Shown: one piece after another, positions 1-8,067 of the stretch | How positions within the stretch are numbered: the first letter of the stretch is position 1 | Layout of the letters: every line of letters begins with the position of its first letter | Assembly: GCA_002292365.1 (NCBI GenBank) | Contig: DBBU01000063.1 | Location: 68,510 to 80,469, forward strand | From: Flammeovirgaceae bacterium UBA976 | Lineage (GTDB): Bacteria > Bacteroidota > Bacteroidia > Cytophagales > Cyclobacteriaceae | Length of the DNA: 11,960 nucleotides | Direction of reading: 5' to 3' | Translations under genes and position numbers: made by a program | The notes under the pieces: generated by a model | What the model was told of the DNA's origin: nothing | The model's input: only the letters and a program-made list of their open reading frames with translations | Database searches by the model: none

Positions 1-179
1 TCTTTTGCCCATAGATCAATTCTCAGAGTATTTTTTTGCTCACTATCCCATAAGGAAACACTGATCGACTTGGTCTCTGAATAACCTAATTTTTCCTTTT
101 CATCAGCGTCCCATTCTATTTTTTCTGGAATATTCTCATCATCAAGTGAAACTTTGAACTTTATTTCTGACTCCTTCAT
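1..179 (-). CDS. gldC: Gliding motility protein GldC, N-terminal part (cut by window edge)
   Basis: Reading leftwards from an ATG at 177-179 gives 59 uninterrupted codons that run off the window. The product begins MKESEIKFKVSLDDENIPEK, continues with a WDADEKEK segment and ends with SEQKNTLRIDLWAK, a pattern I recognise as GldC. GldC is a small soluble protein of about 110 residues found in gliding Bacteroidota; it was defined by Flavobacterium johnsoniae gliding mutants and its biochemical role is not firmly known. About half of the protein is missing here. The start lies 5 bases beyond the ribF stop, so it is the last visible gene of the ftsX-to-ribF operon. The assignment comes from recalled family sequence, not a search. 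Confidence 0.85.
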   Translation of the reverse strand, partial: MKESEIKFKVSLDDENIPEKIEWDADEKEKLGYSETKSISVSLWDSEQKNTLRIDLWAK

Positions 180-184
180 TTGCT

Positions 185-1120
185 CTAATTAACTTTTTTC
201 AATATTATTTTCACTGCTAATTTATCTTTTATCAATTGTTCTTTCAAACCATCTAAATGATTAAACTCAATTTCTTTGCGAATGATTGCTACCAGTTCGA
301 CCCTTAGGTAGCTTCCATAAATGTCCTCATTGAAATCAAACAAATGTACTTCAATCGTTCTTTTTTTACCTTTAACCGTAGGACGCCATCCAATATTGAG
401 CATCCCATTATAGCGCTCAAGTCCTAAATATACAAATATGGCATAGACACCATCTGAGGGAATTAATTTGTATGATTCAGAGATAAAGAGATTCGCAGTA
501 GGAAACCCTATTTTTCTACCGATCTGATCTCCTCGGGTAACTATTCCAGATAAGCTATAATAACGTCCAAGATATCCTTGGGCGGTATCTACCTCTCCAA
601 CAGCCAAGGCTTGGCGGATATTGGTAGAACTGATCCCCACTTGGTCTATATCCAATCGTGAGATTTCTTCGATCTCTAAGCCAAAACGTTCCTTATTTTT
701 TTTTAAAAAATCAATGTCTCCTGTCTGATTTTTACCGAAGCGGTGGTCGTAACCGATGATGAATTTTTTAGCTTTTATTCCTTTTATTAATACTTTCTGG
801 ACAAAAGCTTCCGGTGATAATTCCGAAAATTCTTTTGAAAATCGTACTTTTAACAAATAATCAATACCTATATCACTTAGCAGTTTTACTTTTTCTTCAA
901 ATGTACTGAGCAGTTTCAATGAACTCGACCCCTTTCCCAATACAAATCTAGGATGCGGCCAATAAGTGATGACCACACTTTCTCCTCTGCGTGCTTGAGC
1001 TTGCTGCACCAAATCACCTAAAATTTTCAGATGTCCAGAATGAACTCCATCAAAGGTACCACTTGTGACGACGGGTGAAATACAAGCATCTAATTCTTGA
1101 AAATGATCAATTACTTTCAT
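185..1120 (-). CDS. ribF: Bifunctional riboflavin kinase / FAD synthetase RibF
   Basis: This 311-residue protein makes FMN from riboflavin and then FAD from FMN, in the cytoplasm. The N-terminal half (about 15-180) is the nucleotidyltransferase FAD-synthetase domain: TFDGVHSGH at 22-30 is its HxGH-type nucleotide site, and ISSTNIR at 163-169 is the second conserved adenylylation motif. The C-terminal half (about 183-308) is the riboflavin kinase domain, with GRKIGFPTANL at 201-211 and IEVHLFDF at 256-263 carrying the expected catalytic Glu257. Length matches the prokaryotic bifunctional enzyme (about 310). The start overlaps the end of truB by 14 bases, and truB-ribF adjacency is common across bacteria. 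No promoter is needed in front of it. Confidence 0.96.
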   Translation of the reverse strand: MKVIDHFQELDACISPVVTSGTFDGVHSGHLKILGDLVQQAQARRGESVVITYWPHPRFVLGKGSSSLKLLSTFEEKVKLLSDIGIDYLLKVRFSKEFSELSPEAFVQKVLIKGIKAKKFIIGYDHRFGKNQTGDIDFLKKNKERFGLEIEEISRLDIDQVGISSTNIRQALAVGEVDTAQGYLGRYYSLSGIVTRGDQIGRKIGFPTANLFISESYKLIPSDGVYAIFVYLGLERYNGMLNIGWRPTVKGKKRTIEVHLFDFNEDIYGSYLRVELVAIIRKEIEFNHLDGLKEQLIKDKLAVKIILKKVN

Positions 1121-1787
1121 TTTCTAAATTAATTTGATCAATTAATTGCTCAATCTGCAAGGCATTTTCCAATTTATAATTGCCAACATGCGTTCTTACC
1201 AACTCTTTTAAATACCCCCCTACACCCAATTGTTCACCTAAATCCTTTGCGAGGCTCCTGATGTAAGTACCCTTTGAACATACCACTCTGAAATGAATTT
1301 CAGGCAAATGTACCTGAGTAATCTCAAACTTATACACTTGGATTTTTCGTGACTTAAGCTCAATGATTTCATTTTTTCGAGCACTTTTATAGGCCCGCTG
1401 CCCATTGAGTTTAATCGCTGAATAAATAGGCGGCATCTGATCCAGTTCTCCAGTTAAAGCCTCAACTGCTGCAGCTATAGCCTTAGGCGTGACATGAGCA
1501 TAGTCTGAGAAAGAATCAAAAGGTGTTTCTAAATCGAAAGAAGGTGTAGTTTTACCTATTTCGATGATGCCTTCATAGGTCTTATCTAACCCCTGAAGAC
1601 TTTCTAGTTTTTTAGTATACTTGCCTACGCCAATGAGTAACAAGCCCTTTGCCAAGGGATCTAGGGTTCCAGCATGGCCTATTTTCTTAATTTTTAGTAG
1701 GTACCTTAATTTGTTGACTACATCAAATGAGGTCCAACTTTTGGGTTTATTGACCAGTAATAAGCTACCTTCCTCTGGAATAATCAT
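1107..1787 (-). CDS. truB: tRNA pseudouridine(55) synthase TruB
   Basis: TruB converts uridine 55 in the T-loop of tRNAs to pseudouridine. The 226-residue product has the family signature GHAGTLDPLAKGLL at 37-50 with nucleophile Asp43, the base-stacking Tyr71 in KTYEG, the QMPPIYSAIK segment at 117-126, and KGTYIRSL at 172-179 with conserved Arg177. It is much shorter than E. coli TruB (about 314) because the C-terminal PUA-type RNA-binding domain is missing; I recall short forms as usual in Bacteroidota, so this is not taken as truncation. The start codon overlaps the uppP stop as ATGA, implying translational coupling, and the end overlaps ribF by 14 bases. Confidence 0.96.
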   Translation of the reverse strand: MIIPEEGSLLLVNKPKSWTSFDVVNKLRYLLKIKKIGHAGTLDPLAKGLLLIGVGKYTKKLESLQGLDKTYEGIIEIGKTTPSFDLETPFDSFSDYAHVTPKAIAAAVEALTGELDQMPPIYSAIKLNGQRAYKSARKNEIIELKSRKIQVYKFEITQVHLPEIHFRVVCSKGTYIRSLAKDLGEQLGVGGYLKELVRTHVGNYKLENALQIEQLIDQINLENESN

Positions 1788-2581
1788 AGCGTATAACTAT
1801 AATAAATAGCAGTCAAACCCAAAATAAAACAATAAATAGAAAAATAGATCAGTTTCCCTTTCTTCACAATTTTCACCATCCATCGACAAGCTAAATAACC
1901 AGAAATAAAAGCAGCCATAAATCCTAAAAATAAGGCCAACGTATTTATTTCAGGTTCTAAGTCAGGGGACTCAATATATTTCTTAATCTTGAGTATGCTT
2001 GCACCAATTATAGGCAAAAGAACCATTAAAAAAGAAAATTTAGCTGCTTTTTCCCTACTCACTCCTAAGACTAATGCCACAGCAATGGTTGATCCAGATC
2101 TTGATATACCCGGCAAAATGGCTATCGATTGTGCCAATCCAATAATCAAAGATTTTCCAAAAGTAACTTCACCTATTTCCTGGCTAAAATAGTGAGGAAT
2201 AAATAGTAATATCGACGTAACCAGCAGCATACCCCCTACTAAAAACAAATCACCTGTGAACAAAGCTTCGATTTCATTTTCAAAAAGGAGTCCAACTATA
2301 CCTACAGGAATCATTGAAATGATTATCTTCAATACAAACTTTGACGAATCATTCCATTCTAATTTCAATAAACCCTTAATTAATAAAAGAATGTCTTTGT
2401 TAAAAACAAAAATGGTACTCAGGCAAGTAGCCATATGAACGATCAAGGCAAATAAGAGGTTATTTGTGGAGTTTATTCCCATCAAAACCACGCCGATCTC
2501 TAAATGCCCACTGCTACTGACAGGTAAAAATTCTGTGAGACCTTGAATAATCCCCAGAATGAGCGCATCAATCCAAGTCAT
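1784..2581 (-). CDS. uppP: Undecaprenyl-diphosphatase UppP (BacA family)
   Basis: This integral membrane phosphatase removes one phosphate from undecaprenyl diphosphate, recycling the lipid carrier used for peptidoglycan and surface glycans; overexpression of the family gives bacitracin resistance. The 265-residue product has the expected size. Signature one, GLTEFLPVSSSGHL at 14-27, includes Glu17 and the serine cluster with His26. Signature two, PGISRSGST at 157-165, carries the catalytic Arg161. Several hydrophobic segments (about 41-62, 84-102, 112-130, 182-198, 213-231, 243-262) fit the multi-span fold. It sits 8 bases after the DUF3098 gene and overlaps truB by four bases, so it is embedded in the operon. 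Confidence 0.96.
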   Translation of the reverse strand: MTWIDALILGIIQGLTEFLPVSSSGHLEIGVVLMGINSTNNLLFALIVHMATCLSTIFVFNKDILLLIKGLLKLEWNDSSKFVLKIIISMIPVGIVGLLFENEIEALFTGDLFLVGGMLLVTSILLFIPHYFSQEIGEVTFGKSLIIGLAQSIAILPGISRSGSTIAVALVLGVSREKAAKFSFLMVLLPIIGASILKIKKYIESPDLEPEINTLALFLGFMAAFISGYLACRWMVKIVKKGKLIYFSIYCFILGLTAIYYSYTL

Positions 2582-2589
2582 TTATTCTT

Positions 2590-2808
2590 CTAATTAGTCG
2601 CTTTTTTTGATTTATATAAGATGGCAACAAATTGAATCATGAATCCAGAAAAAACGATAATCGGACCTAAAGTTAAACCTAAGAATCCAAATCCATAAGT
2701 CTCTTGATCTAAAGACATGGTCAAAAAACCTAAAAGAATCAAGGCAATACCTAAGATCATGATAAGATAATTTATTTTTTTAAAAGCAAATTTGGTTTGA
2801 ACTGACAT
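2590..2808 (-). CDS. DUF3098 family small membrane protein
   Basis: This 72-residue protein has a short basic, hydrophilic N-terminus followed by two hydrophobic helices (about 14-31 and 41-65), with a short polar connector containing SLDQETYGFGFLG and a lysine-rich C-terminus (YKSKKATN). Size, the FAFKKINY start and position between ftsX and uppP match the DUF3098 family, known to me mainly from Bacteroidota in this same gene order. Its function is unknown. The gaps of 10 bases to ftsX and 8 bases to uppP make co-transcription nearly certain. By context it may assist FtsX-dependent cell-wall hydrolysis or lipid-carrier recycling, but nothing in the sequence proves this. Confidence 0.85.
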   Translation of the reverse strand: MSVQTKFAFKKINYLIMILGIALILLGFLTMSLDQETYGFGFLGLTLGPIIVFSGFMIQFVAILYKSKKATN

Positions 2809-2818
2809 TTGTTTCTGT

Positions 2819-3709
2819 TTAATAAAGTTCGTCTAGTGAAATTTTAAAATAGCGTCTCATAGAGGATAAGGTACTAAGATATGAGATTAAAAGGCCCAAA
2901 AATATCAAAACAGCAAATAAAATAAAGTAGGGTTCTTTTGCATAAAGCTTATCTAAATCATCAATTTGATGTTGTGCAAATTTAATGAGGCCAAAAATGA
3001 TTCCCGAGGCTAAAATACCAGAAACCAATCCATAAATTAAAGATCTTTTCAAGAATGGCCACCTGATAAACCCTTTCGTAGCACCCACTAACTGCATACT
3101 CCTGATCAAAAATCGCTGAGAAAACAAGGCTATTCTTATCGTATTATTGATCAAAACAATAACAGTGACTAATAATATCAGCGTCATACCCAAAAGCAAT
3201 ACTCCAATTTTTCTTAGATTTTTATTTATACTGGCTATTAAAGATTCCTGAAAAACGACCTCATAAACTCCTGGAAACTGTCTTAAGTCTATCTCTATAG
3301 CTTTCAAGCTGTCTACCGATTGATATTGATTTGTGATCTTCACGGAAAAGGCATCTCTCAATGGGTTATCCCCTAGAAATTTAGTGAAATCTTCCCCCGT
3401 GTCTCTTATAAATACTTCAGCAGCCATTTCTTTACTAATAAAATTGATGTTTTCTGCAACATCCCCTGATCTAATGTAAGGTCGGGTAGTCAGGATCTTT
3501 TGTAATCGCTTCATATCATGATCGATGATAGATTTATCTAGATAGACCTGTATTTCAACGTTTGATTGGACAATAGAAGTAAGAGTTTTGAGATAAATAA
3601 ATGAGACACCAAAAATGCCCATGACCACAAGCGACAGGGTGATGCTGAATATTACACTAAGAAAAGGGAAACTTCCTAATTTTCTTTTCTGCCTTCTACT
3701 ATCTTTCAT
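2819..3709 (-). CDS. ftsX: Cell division protein FtsX (ABC-type permease subunit)
   Basis: FtsX is the membrane partner of the ATPase FtsE; the complex relays division signals across the inner membrane to activate peptidoglycan hydrolases. The 296-residue product shows the family layout: a basic cytosolic start (RRQKRK), TM1 at about 17-40, an extracytoplasmic domain at about 41-165 containing the conserved DNPLRDAF segment (114-121), then TM2 (168-188), TM3 (222-244) and TM4 (262-280). The loop SMQLVGATKGFIRWPFL at 204-220 is the typical FtsX coupling helix. ftsE is not adjacent; in Bacteroidota the two genes are often separated. It follows the anti-sigma-like gene by 45 bases with no terminator-like hairpin between, so either read-through or a weak promoter drives it. 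Confidence 0.94.
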   Translation of the reverse strand: MKDSRRQKRKLGSFPFLSVIFSITLSLVVMGIFGVSFIYLKTLTSIVQSNVEIQVYLDKSIIDHDMKRLQKILTTRPYIRSGDVAENINFISKEMAAEVFIRDTGEDFTKFLGDNPLRDAFSVKITNQYQSVDSLKAIEIDLRQFPGVYEVVFQESLIASINKNLRKIGVLLLGMTLILLVTVIVLINNTIRIALFSQRFLIRSMQLVGATKGFIRWPFLKRSLIYGLVSGILASGIIFGLIKFAQHQIDDLDKLYAKEPYFILFAVLIFLGLLISYLSTLSSMRRYFKISLDELY

Positions 3710-3754
3710 TGTGATGCGTAAGTTACAAAATAACCGAAAAATAGTCTGAACTTA

Positions 3755-4672
3755 TTATTTGTTTCTAAGGTCGACCAGATAATCTAATAATCTCATATCC
3801 TTCACCGGGATTAATGCTTTCTTCTCGGAGGTTACGGTTAAAACGTAATACTCTTGCTCAAAGTACAAATAGAGTTTCTTTTCAACGATCGTATTGTCTT
3901 CAATAATTTGATAAGGTGACGCAGAAAAATCTCCAATTAAAGTTAATTTTTCGCCAACATAAATATATTTTAATTTTTTAGTTCTTTTCATTTCAATTTC
4001 TATCTCCAATTCGGGTACCGAATTCACCTGAGCTTGATTTTTCATTAAATCGTCAGAGAAATCTTGAAGAGAATCAAATGGTTCATCAAAATACATTTCA
4101 GTTCCATCCATATCTGGAAGTACTACTTCTACCTCTGATTGGAGCGTTACTTTATCTGATTTTGAACCTTTTTTTGACTGTTTTTTTGAGACTTTGATCC
4201 TTGTATTCTCAATGTATTTTGTGATTGATGAGGTCCTTTCATCTTCTTTTTTATCGCTCAATATCGCATAAGTTGTGTCTATATCCAGCGAAATCTTGGC
4301 ATTTTCATCTTCCGTCATCCCATCGTTACCGATCATTGTCTCTTGATTTTCAATAACTAGGATTTCATCGGGAGTCAGCATAAAATAAGATAAACCACCT
4401 ATAACGACCGCAGTTATCCCAGCTAATATGGTTTTGGTGACGATGGAAGTCGTTTCAACAGCGCTGGGACTTAGCTCTAATTGATCTAAACGAGATTTTA
4501 AGATTCCTTTTTTGTAATTTTTGATTCCCTGAGCAATCTGTTTTTCAAACTCAATTTTTTGGGACAACTGCGGACTTTCACTAATTTTTTGCTCAAAAGC
4601 AACCCTTTCAACTTCAGACATTCGCCGCGTTAAATATTGTGCAATAACTTCCTCTTGATCCCTTGATTGCAT
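3755..4672 (-). CDS. Putative membrane-bound anti-sigma factor
   Basis: This 305-residue protein has an acidic/basic N-terminal segment (residues 1-60) with EEVIAQYLTRRMSEVERVAF, resembling the helical N-terminal sigma-binding domain of Bacteroidota anti-sigma factors; it has no zinc-binding HxxxCxxC. One hydrophobic span lies at about 77-99, followed by a low-complexity region rich in Lys, Ser, Asp and Glu (about 105-230) and a C-terminal region (231-305) with alternating beta-like residues (LYLYFEQEYYVLTV). I do not recognise the C-terminal domain. The start codon directly follows the stop of the sigma-factor gene with no bases between, strongly suggesting translational coupling and roughly matched amounts. 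That context is the main support for an anti-sigma role; sequence similarity alone is weak. It could instead be an unrelated envelope sensor. Confidence 0.6.
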   Translation of the reverse strand: MQSRDQEEVIAQYLTRRMSEVERVAFEQKISESPQLSQKIEFEKQIAQGIKNYKKGILKSRLDQLELSPSAVETTSIVTKTILAGITAVVIGGLSYFMLTPDEILVIENQETMIGNDGMTEDENAKISLDIDTTYAILSDKKEDERTSSITKYIENTRIKVSKKQSKKGSKSDKVTLQSEVEVVLPDMDGTEMYFDEPFDSLQDFSDDLMKNQAQVNSVPELEIEIEMKRTKKLKYIYVGEKLTLIGDFSASPYQIIEDNTIVEKKLYLYFEQEYYVLTVTSEKKALIPVKDMRLLDYLVDLRNK

Positions 4673-5212
4673 TTAATTAAAAAAATCTTCTTGAGCGTAA
4701 TTTTTCTTAATGAGAACATCTAAGCGCTTTTTACACTTGTACTTTTTCGCTTTAACGGTATCGGCATTGGAATAGTTCATGCGATCTGCTATCTCTGACA
4801 TTGACATTTCATTGAAGTAGTAATAGGTCAGAACACTTTTACAAGGATCTCCCAACACCTCCATCGCATCCTGAACCACCTTTGACATTATATCCTCGGG
4901 CTCGGACTGGACGATTGATCCTTCTTGATCTGTATAGCTCAGTCGCTTTTTACGACTTAATTCCTTCAGCCAGCAATTTTTACAAATACTGTATAAATAG
5001 GTGCTTATTTTTGACGTGATTTTAAGGTCTCCACTAATGACTTTTTGCCAAAAAACAATTAATGCATCTTGATATACATCATTTGCTTCCTCGACTGTAC
5101 CATTATTTTTAAGGACCATTTTGGTCATCATGGGATAATATTTTTTATACAAATAGTCCAAGGCGGTTTCATCTCCTCGAGAAATATGATCAAGTATTTG
5201 TTGCTCCGTCAT
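4673..5212 (-). CDS. ECF-type RNA polymerase sigma-70 family sigma factor
   Basis: The 179-residue product has the two-domain ECF layout. Region 2 spans about 15-90, with EEANDVYQDALIVFWQKV (41-58) as the core-binding region 2.2 and TYLYSICKNCWLKELSRKKR (71-90) as the DNA-contacting regions 2.3-2.4. An acidic linker (about 95-110) leads to region 4 (about 111-165), whose helix-turn-helix is visible in MSMSEIADRMNYSNADTVKAKKYKCKKRL. It would redirect RNA polymerase to a specific promoter set, which cannot be read from the sequence. It is immediately followed by the putative anti-sigma gene. Upstream I find no good match to the housekeeping TAnnTTTG element but two inverted repeats, which fits special control or autoregulation. 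The ATG at 5212 has no Shine-Dalgarno sequence. Confidence 0.92.
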   Translation of the reverse strand: MTEQQILDHISRGDETALDYLYKKYYPMMTKMVLKNNGTVEEANDVYQDALIVFWQKVISGDLKITSKISTYLYSICKNCWLKELSRKKRLSYTDQEGSIVQSEPEDIMSKVVQDAMEVLGDPCKSVLTYYYFNEMSMSEIADRMNYSNADTVKAKKYKCKKRLDVLIKKNYAQEDFFN

Positions 5213-5245
5213 AGTATTTATAAACCTGATCTTGAATAAATACTA
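5212..5245 (-). promoter_or_regulatory. 10-bp inverted repeat forming a hairpin that ends on the sigma-factor start codon
   Basis: On the plus strand TAGTATTTAT (5212-5221) and ATAAATACTA (5236-5245) are perfect reverse complements separated by 14 bases. In the sigma-factor transcript the 3' arm contains the last nine leader bases plus the A of the AUG, so a folded stem would cover the ribosome-binding region. Nine of ten pairs are A-U. It could be an mRNA switch or a DNA operator; perfect arms of this length beside a start codon are not very likely by chance, though AT-richness raises the odds. Confidence 0.5.
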
Positions 5246-5252
5246 GTTAAAC

Positions 5253-5270
5253 TGAATGGGTAACCCTTCA
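5253..5270. promoter_or_regulatory. 18-bp imperfect dyad upstream of the sigma-factor gene, operator-like
   Basis: TGAATGGGTAACCCTTCA reads as TGAAnGGnTAnCCnTTCA, with 14 of 18 positions symmetric. It lies 41 bases upstream of the sigma-factor start codon, within normal operator or promoter distance. No regulator for it is identifiable here. Confidence 0.35.
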
Positions 5271-5649
5271 AAAAGAGATAAATCAATATTAAAAGTAATT
5301 TATACTGACTTTGCACATAAGAAGTGCATGATTTTATTGGCAGTAAAGGCTTTACCTTAAGCAGTAAGATTGATTGATTTATTCGAAGCGATCGAAACAT
5401 ATATTTAGGACAAAGCTGCGTATGAATACATTTGGTGATTTGGTTTCCTCCAAAAAAATGTTCAAAGGATTGTTTATACACAAAGATTATAAAATTATTT
5501 GTAAATGCATAACGCGAAGAAAGGAAGTGAAACGAATATAAATTCTACTGATAATTCAACGGTTTCAAGGCATACCTATCCTAAATGTACAATAAATCAT
5601 CCACCACTGAAGAGAATATCTTGAAATACACCACACTATTCTCTATAAA

Positions 5650-5679
5650 AAAAGGCATTACTTGTCATTAATGCCTTTT
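5650..5679 (-). terminator. Rho-independent terminator of hppA
   Basis: AAAAGGCATTA (5650-5660) and TAATGCCTTTT (5669-5679) form a perfect 11-bp stem with an 8-base loop. On the minus strand the stem is closed by a run of seven T, starting 20 bases past the hppA stop codon. On the plus strand the 3' side is TTTTCTTTC, so it might also stop transcription weakly in that direction. Confidence 0.88.
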
Positions 5680-5698
5680 CTTTCTGCCTTAGTATTTT

Positions 5699-8038
5699 TT
5701 ATTCCATCTCCTCTACAAAAGCTTCTAACATTACTTCAACCTCCTGCTGAGTACCTGTAAGTTTTTTGGTTGTCTCCATTCCATTTTTATTTACCGTAAT
5801 GCTGCCTTCCCATGATTCATCTTCGTGGGTCTTCTCCACATTTATAACGACATCTACTTCTTTTTCATTAAAAGTTTGATGACCATTGCCGTACATTTCA
5901 CCCAAAATAGGAGCAATAACTAAACCGATCAAGCAGGTCAATTTAATCAAAATATTCATGGAAGGACCAGAAGTATCTTTGAATGGATCTCCAACCGTAT
6001 CTCCTGTAACTGCCGCCTTATGTGCTTCTGATCCTTTGTAGGTCATCTCACCATTGATCATGACCCCCGCTTCAAATGACTTTTTAGCATTGTCCCAAGC
6101 CCCTCCCGAATTGTTTTGAAAAATGGCCCACAAAACTCCTGACACAGTTACACCGGCCATGTAGGATCCCAATGCCTCAGGGCCCATCAAAAAACCTATA
6201 ATGATAGGACTGATAATGGTCAGCGCACCAGGAAGCATCATTTCTTTAATGGCCGCTTTAGTAGAAATATCTACACATTTACCATATTCTGGAGATCCTG
6301 TACCTTCCATAATCCCAGGAATCTCTTTAAATTGACGTCTTACTTCCATCACCATTTCCATAGCAGCACGACCTACTGATCTCATCGCTAGTGCTGAAAA
6401 TACTACAGGAATCATAGCCCCGACAAAAAGTGTCGCAAGCACGTCTGCTTTATAAATATTTATACCATCAATACCAGTGAAGGTCACATAGGCTGCGAAA
6501 AGTGCCAATGCAGTTAAAGCAGCCGAGGCAATTGCAAAACCTTTACCAATAGCCGCTGTAGTATTACCAACCGAATCTAAAACGTCTGTACGTTCTCTCA
6601 CCTCTTTGGGAAGTTTACTCATCTCTGCAATCCCTCCTGCATTGTCCGCAATGGGTCCAAAAGCATCGATAGCCAATTGCATAGCCGTAGTGGCCATCAT
6701 GGCTGATGCCGCTATACCTACTCCATAAAATCCAGCTAAAGAGTACGTGCCCCAAATGGCGACAGCAAATAATAAGATGGGTGCAAATGTAGACATCATT
6801 CCTGTCGACAAACCCGCGATAATATTGGTTCCAGCTCCTGTCGCTGAATTTTCAATAATTGACATTACAGGTTTTTTACCTAAACCTGTATAATATTCTG
6901 TGAAATAAGAAATGGCAGCACCCACAACTAAACCTATGATCACACTTCCAAATACGTTTATTCTAGGTATTTCTTTGATACCCACTTCAAAGAAATCCAT
7001 TTTCATGATTTCAGGTAGCATAAAATTAATGATGAAATAAGAAGTAATCGCCGTCATCACAATAGAACTCCAATTACCTATATTTAAAGCATTTTGAATT
7101 TCTTGTTCTTTCGCATCATTACTATTTATCCTAATGAAAAAACTTCCAAAAATTGAAAATATAATGCCTACTGCAGCAATCACTAAGGGTAGTAAGATGG
7201 GACCCATTCCGTTAAACACATCATCAATGACACCACCCATATCGCGAATCACATAGTTCCCAAGAACCATCGATGCCAAAACAGTTGCCACATAAGATCC
7301 GAACAGATCAGCACCCATACCAGCAACATCTCCAACATTGTCTCCAACATTATCCGCGATCGTAGCTGGGTTTCTAGGATCATCTTCAGGTATCCCGGCC
7401 TCTATTTTGCCTACTAAATCTGCGCCTACATCTGCTGCCTTGGTATAAATACCTCCACCCACTCTTGCAAAAAGTGCAATAGACTCTGCTCCCAATGAAA
7501 ATCCAGCCAGAGTTTCTAGTATCATGGTCATTTTTTCATTACCATCAATACTCCATTCACCTCCCATGAAGATTTGAAGTAGCACGATAAAAATTACACT
7601 CAATCCAAACACAGCTAAACCTGCAACACCTAAACCCATTACCATACCTCCCGCAAAAGAGACTTTTAAAGCATCTGGAAGGCTAGTTCTAGCAGCTTGA
7701 GTTGTTCGAACATTGGCTTCAGTAGCAATACGCATGCCTATATTTCCTGCGAGTGCTGAGAAAAAAGCACCAATAACGAAAGCTACTACTATAAAATAGC
7801 TGGTAGATTCTACTAAAGAAGAAACCAAAGCTAAAAGTGCTCCAGCAATCACAACAAATATGATGAGTACACGGTATTCGGCAGACAAAAAAGCCAATGC
7901 TCCTTCTTTAATGTGAGAAGCAAGTTCTATCATGTTCTTTTTACCCGCATCTTGTTTGATTACCCATTTGGCTTTAAATGCCATCACAATCAGTCCTACA
8001 ATCGCAAAGACTGGCACTAGATAGATAAAGTATTCCAT
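5699..8038 (-). CDS. hppA: Membrane-bound ion-translocating pyrophosphatase, K+-dependent type
   Basis: This enzyme couples hydrolysis of pyrophosphate to pumping of H+ or Na+ across the membrane. With the start at 8038 it has 779 residues and about 16 hydrophobic spans. The catalytic loop runs at about 203-247 ([18 protein letters not shown], then [19 protein letters not shown]). [12 protein letters not shown] at 491-502 has Ala where K+-independent enzymes carry Lys, indicating the K+-dependent class. [19 protein letters not shown] is the conserved C-terminal catalytic stretch. The open frame extends 26 codons further to 8116, but a promoter-like box lies inside that extension and [11 protein letters not shown] is the usual family start. 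An acidic tail of roughly 60-70 residues follows the last span. Ion specificity cannot be told by eye. It is monocistronic: own promoter, own terminator. Confidence 0.95.
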   Translation of the reverse strand: MEYFIYLVPVFAIVGLIVMAFKAKWVIKQDAGKKNMIELASHIKEGALAFLSAEYRVLIIFVVIAGALLALVSSLVESTSYFIVVAFVIGAFFSALAGNIGMRIATEANVRTTQAARTSLPDALKVSFAGGMVMGLGVAGLAVFGLSVIFIVLLQIFMGGEWSIDGNEKMTMILETLAGFSLGAESIALFARVGGGIYTKAADVGADLVGKIEAGIPEDDPRNPATIADNVGDNVGDVAGMGADLFGSYVATVLASMVLGNYVIRDMGGVIDDVFNGMGPILLPLVIAAVGIIFSIFGSFFIRINSNDAKEQEIQNALNIGNWSSIVMTAITSYFIINFMLPEIMKMDFFEVGIKEIPRINVFGSVIIGLVVGAAISYFTEYYTGLGKKPVMSIIENSATGAGTNIIAGLSTGMMSTFAPILLFAVAIWGTYSLAGFYGVGIAASAMMATTAMQLAIDAFGPIADNAGGIAEMSKLPKEVRERTDVLDSVGNTTAAIGKGFAIASAALTALALFAAYVTFTGIDGINIYKADVLATLFVGAMIPVVFSALAMRSVGRAAMEMVMEVRRQFKEIPGIMEGTGSPEYGKCVDISTKAAIKEMMLPGALTIISPIIIGFLMGPEALGSYMAGVTVSGVLWAIFQNNSGGAWDNAKKSFEAGVMINGEMTYKGSEAHKAAVTGDTVGDPFKDTSGPSMNILIKLTCLIGLVIAPILGEMYGNGHQTFNEKEVDVVINVEKTHEDESWEGSITVNKNGMETTKKLTGTQQEVEVMLEAFVEEME

Positions 8039-8067
8039 TTTTTTGTTTGGTATTTTTAATTTTTTGG

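Larger units (their letters stand above)
5213..5698. other. 486-base spacer between the pyrophosphatase and sigma-factor genes
   Basis: No convincing gene is present. The spacer holds the leader of the sigma gene with its two inverted repeats, a short perfect palindrome GTAAAGGCTTTAC at 5343-5355, a looser one (TTCGA, 5 bases, TCGAA) at 5382-5396, and the pyrophosphatase terminator at 5650-5679. A 39-codon plus-strand frame (5422-5541) and an 87-codon minus-strand frame (5218-5481) exist but lack family resemblance or a start signal. I see no tRNA-like or riboswitch-like fold by eye. Confidence 0.6.

Noticed and set aside
1621..2438. Plus-strand frames of 60-67 codons opposite truB and uppP
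   Set aside because: Shadows of well-supported minus-strand genes.
4070..4330. Low-complexity charged stretch in the anti-sigma-like gene as a frameshift or decay sign
   Set aside because: The frame stays open, and charged linkers are common between a membrane span and an outer domain.
5218..5481. 87-codon minus-strand frame just upstream of the sigma gene
   Set aside because: No recognisable family, irregular composition, covers the inverted repeats, and no start signal; most likely a chance frame in the leader.
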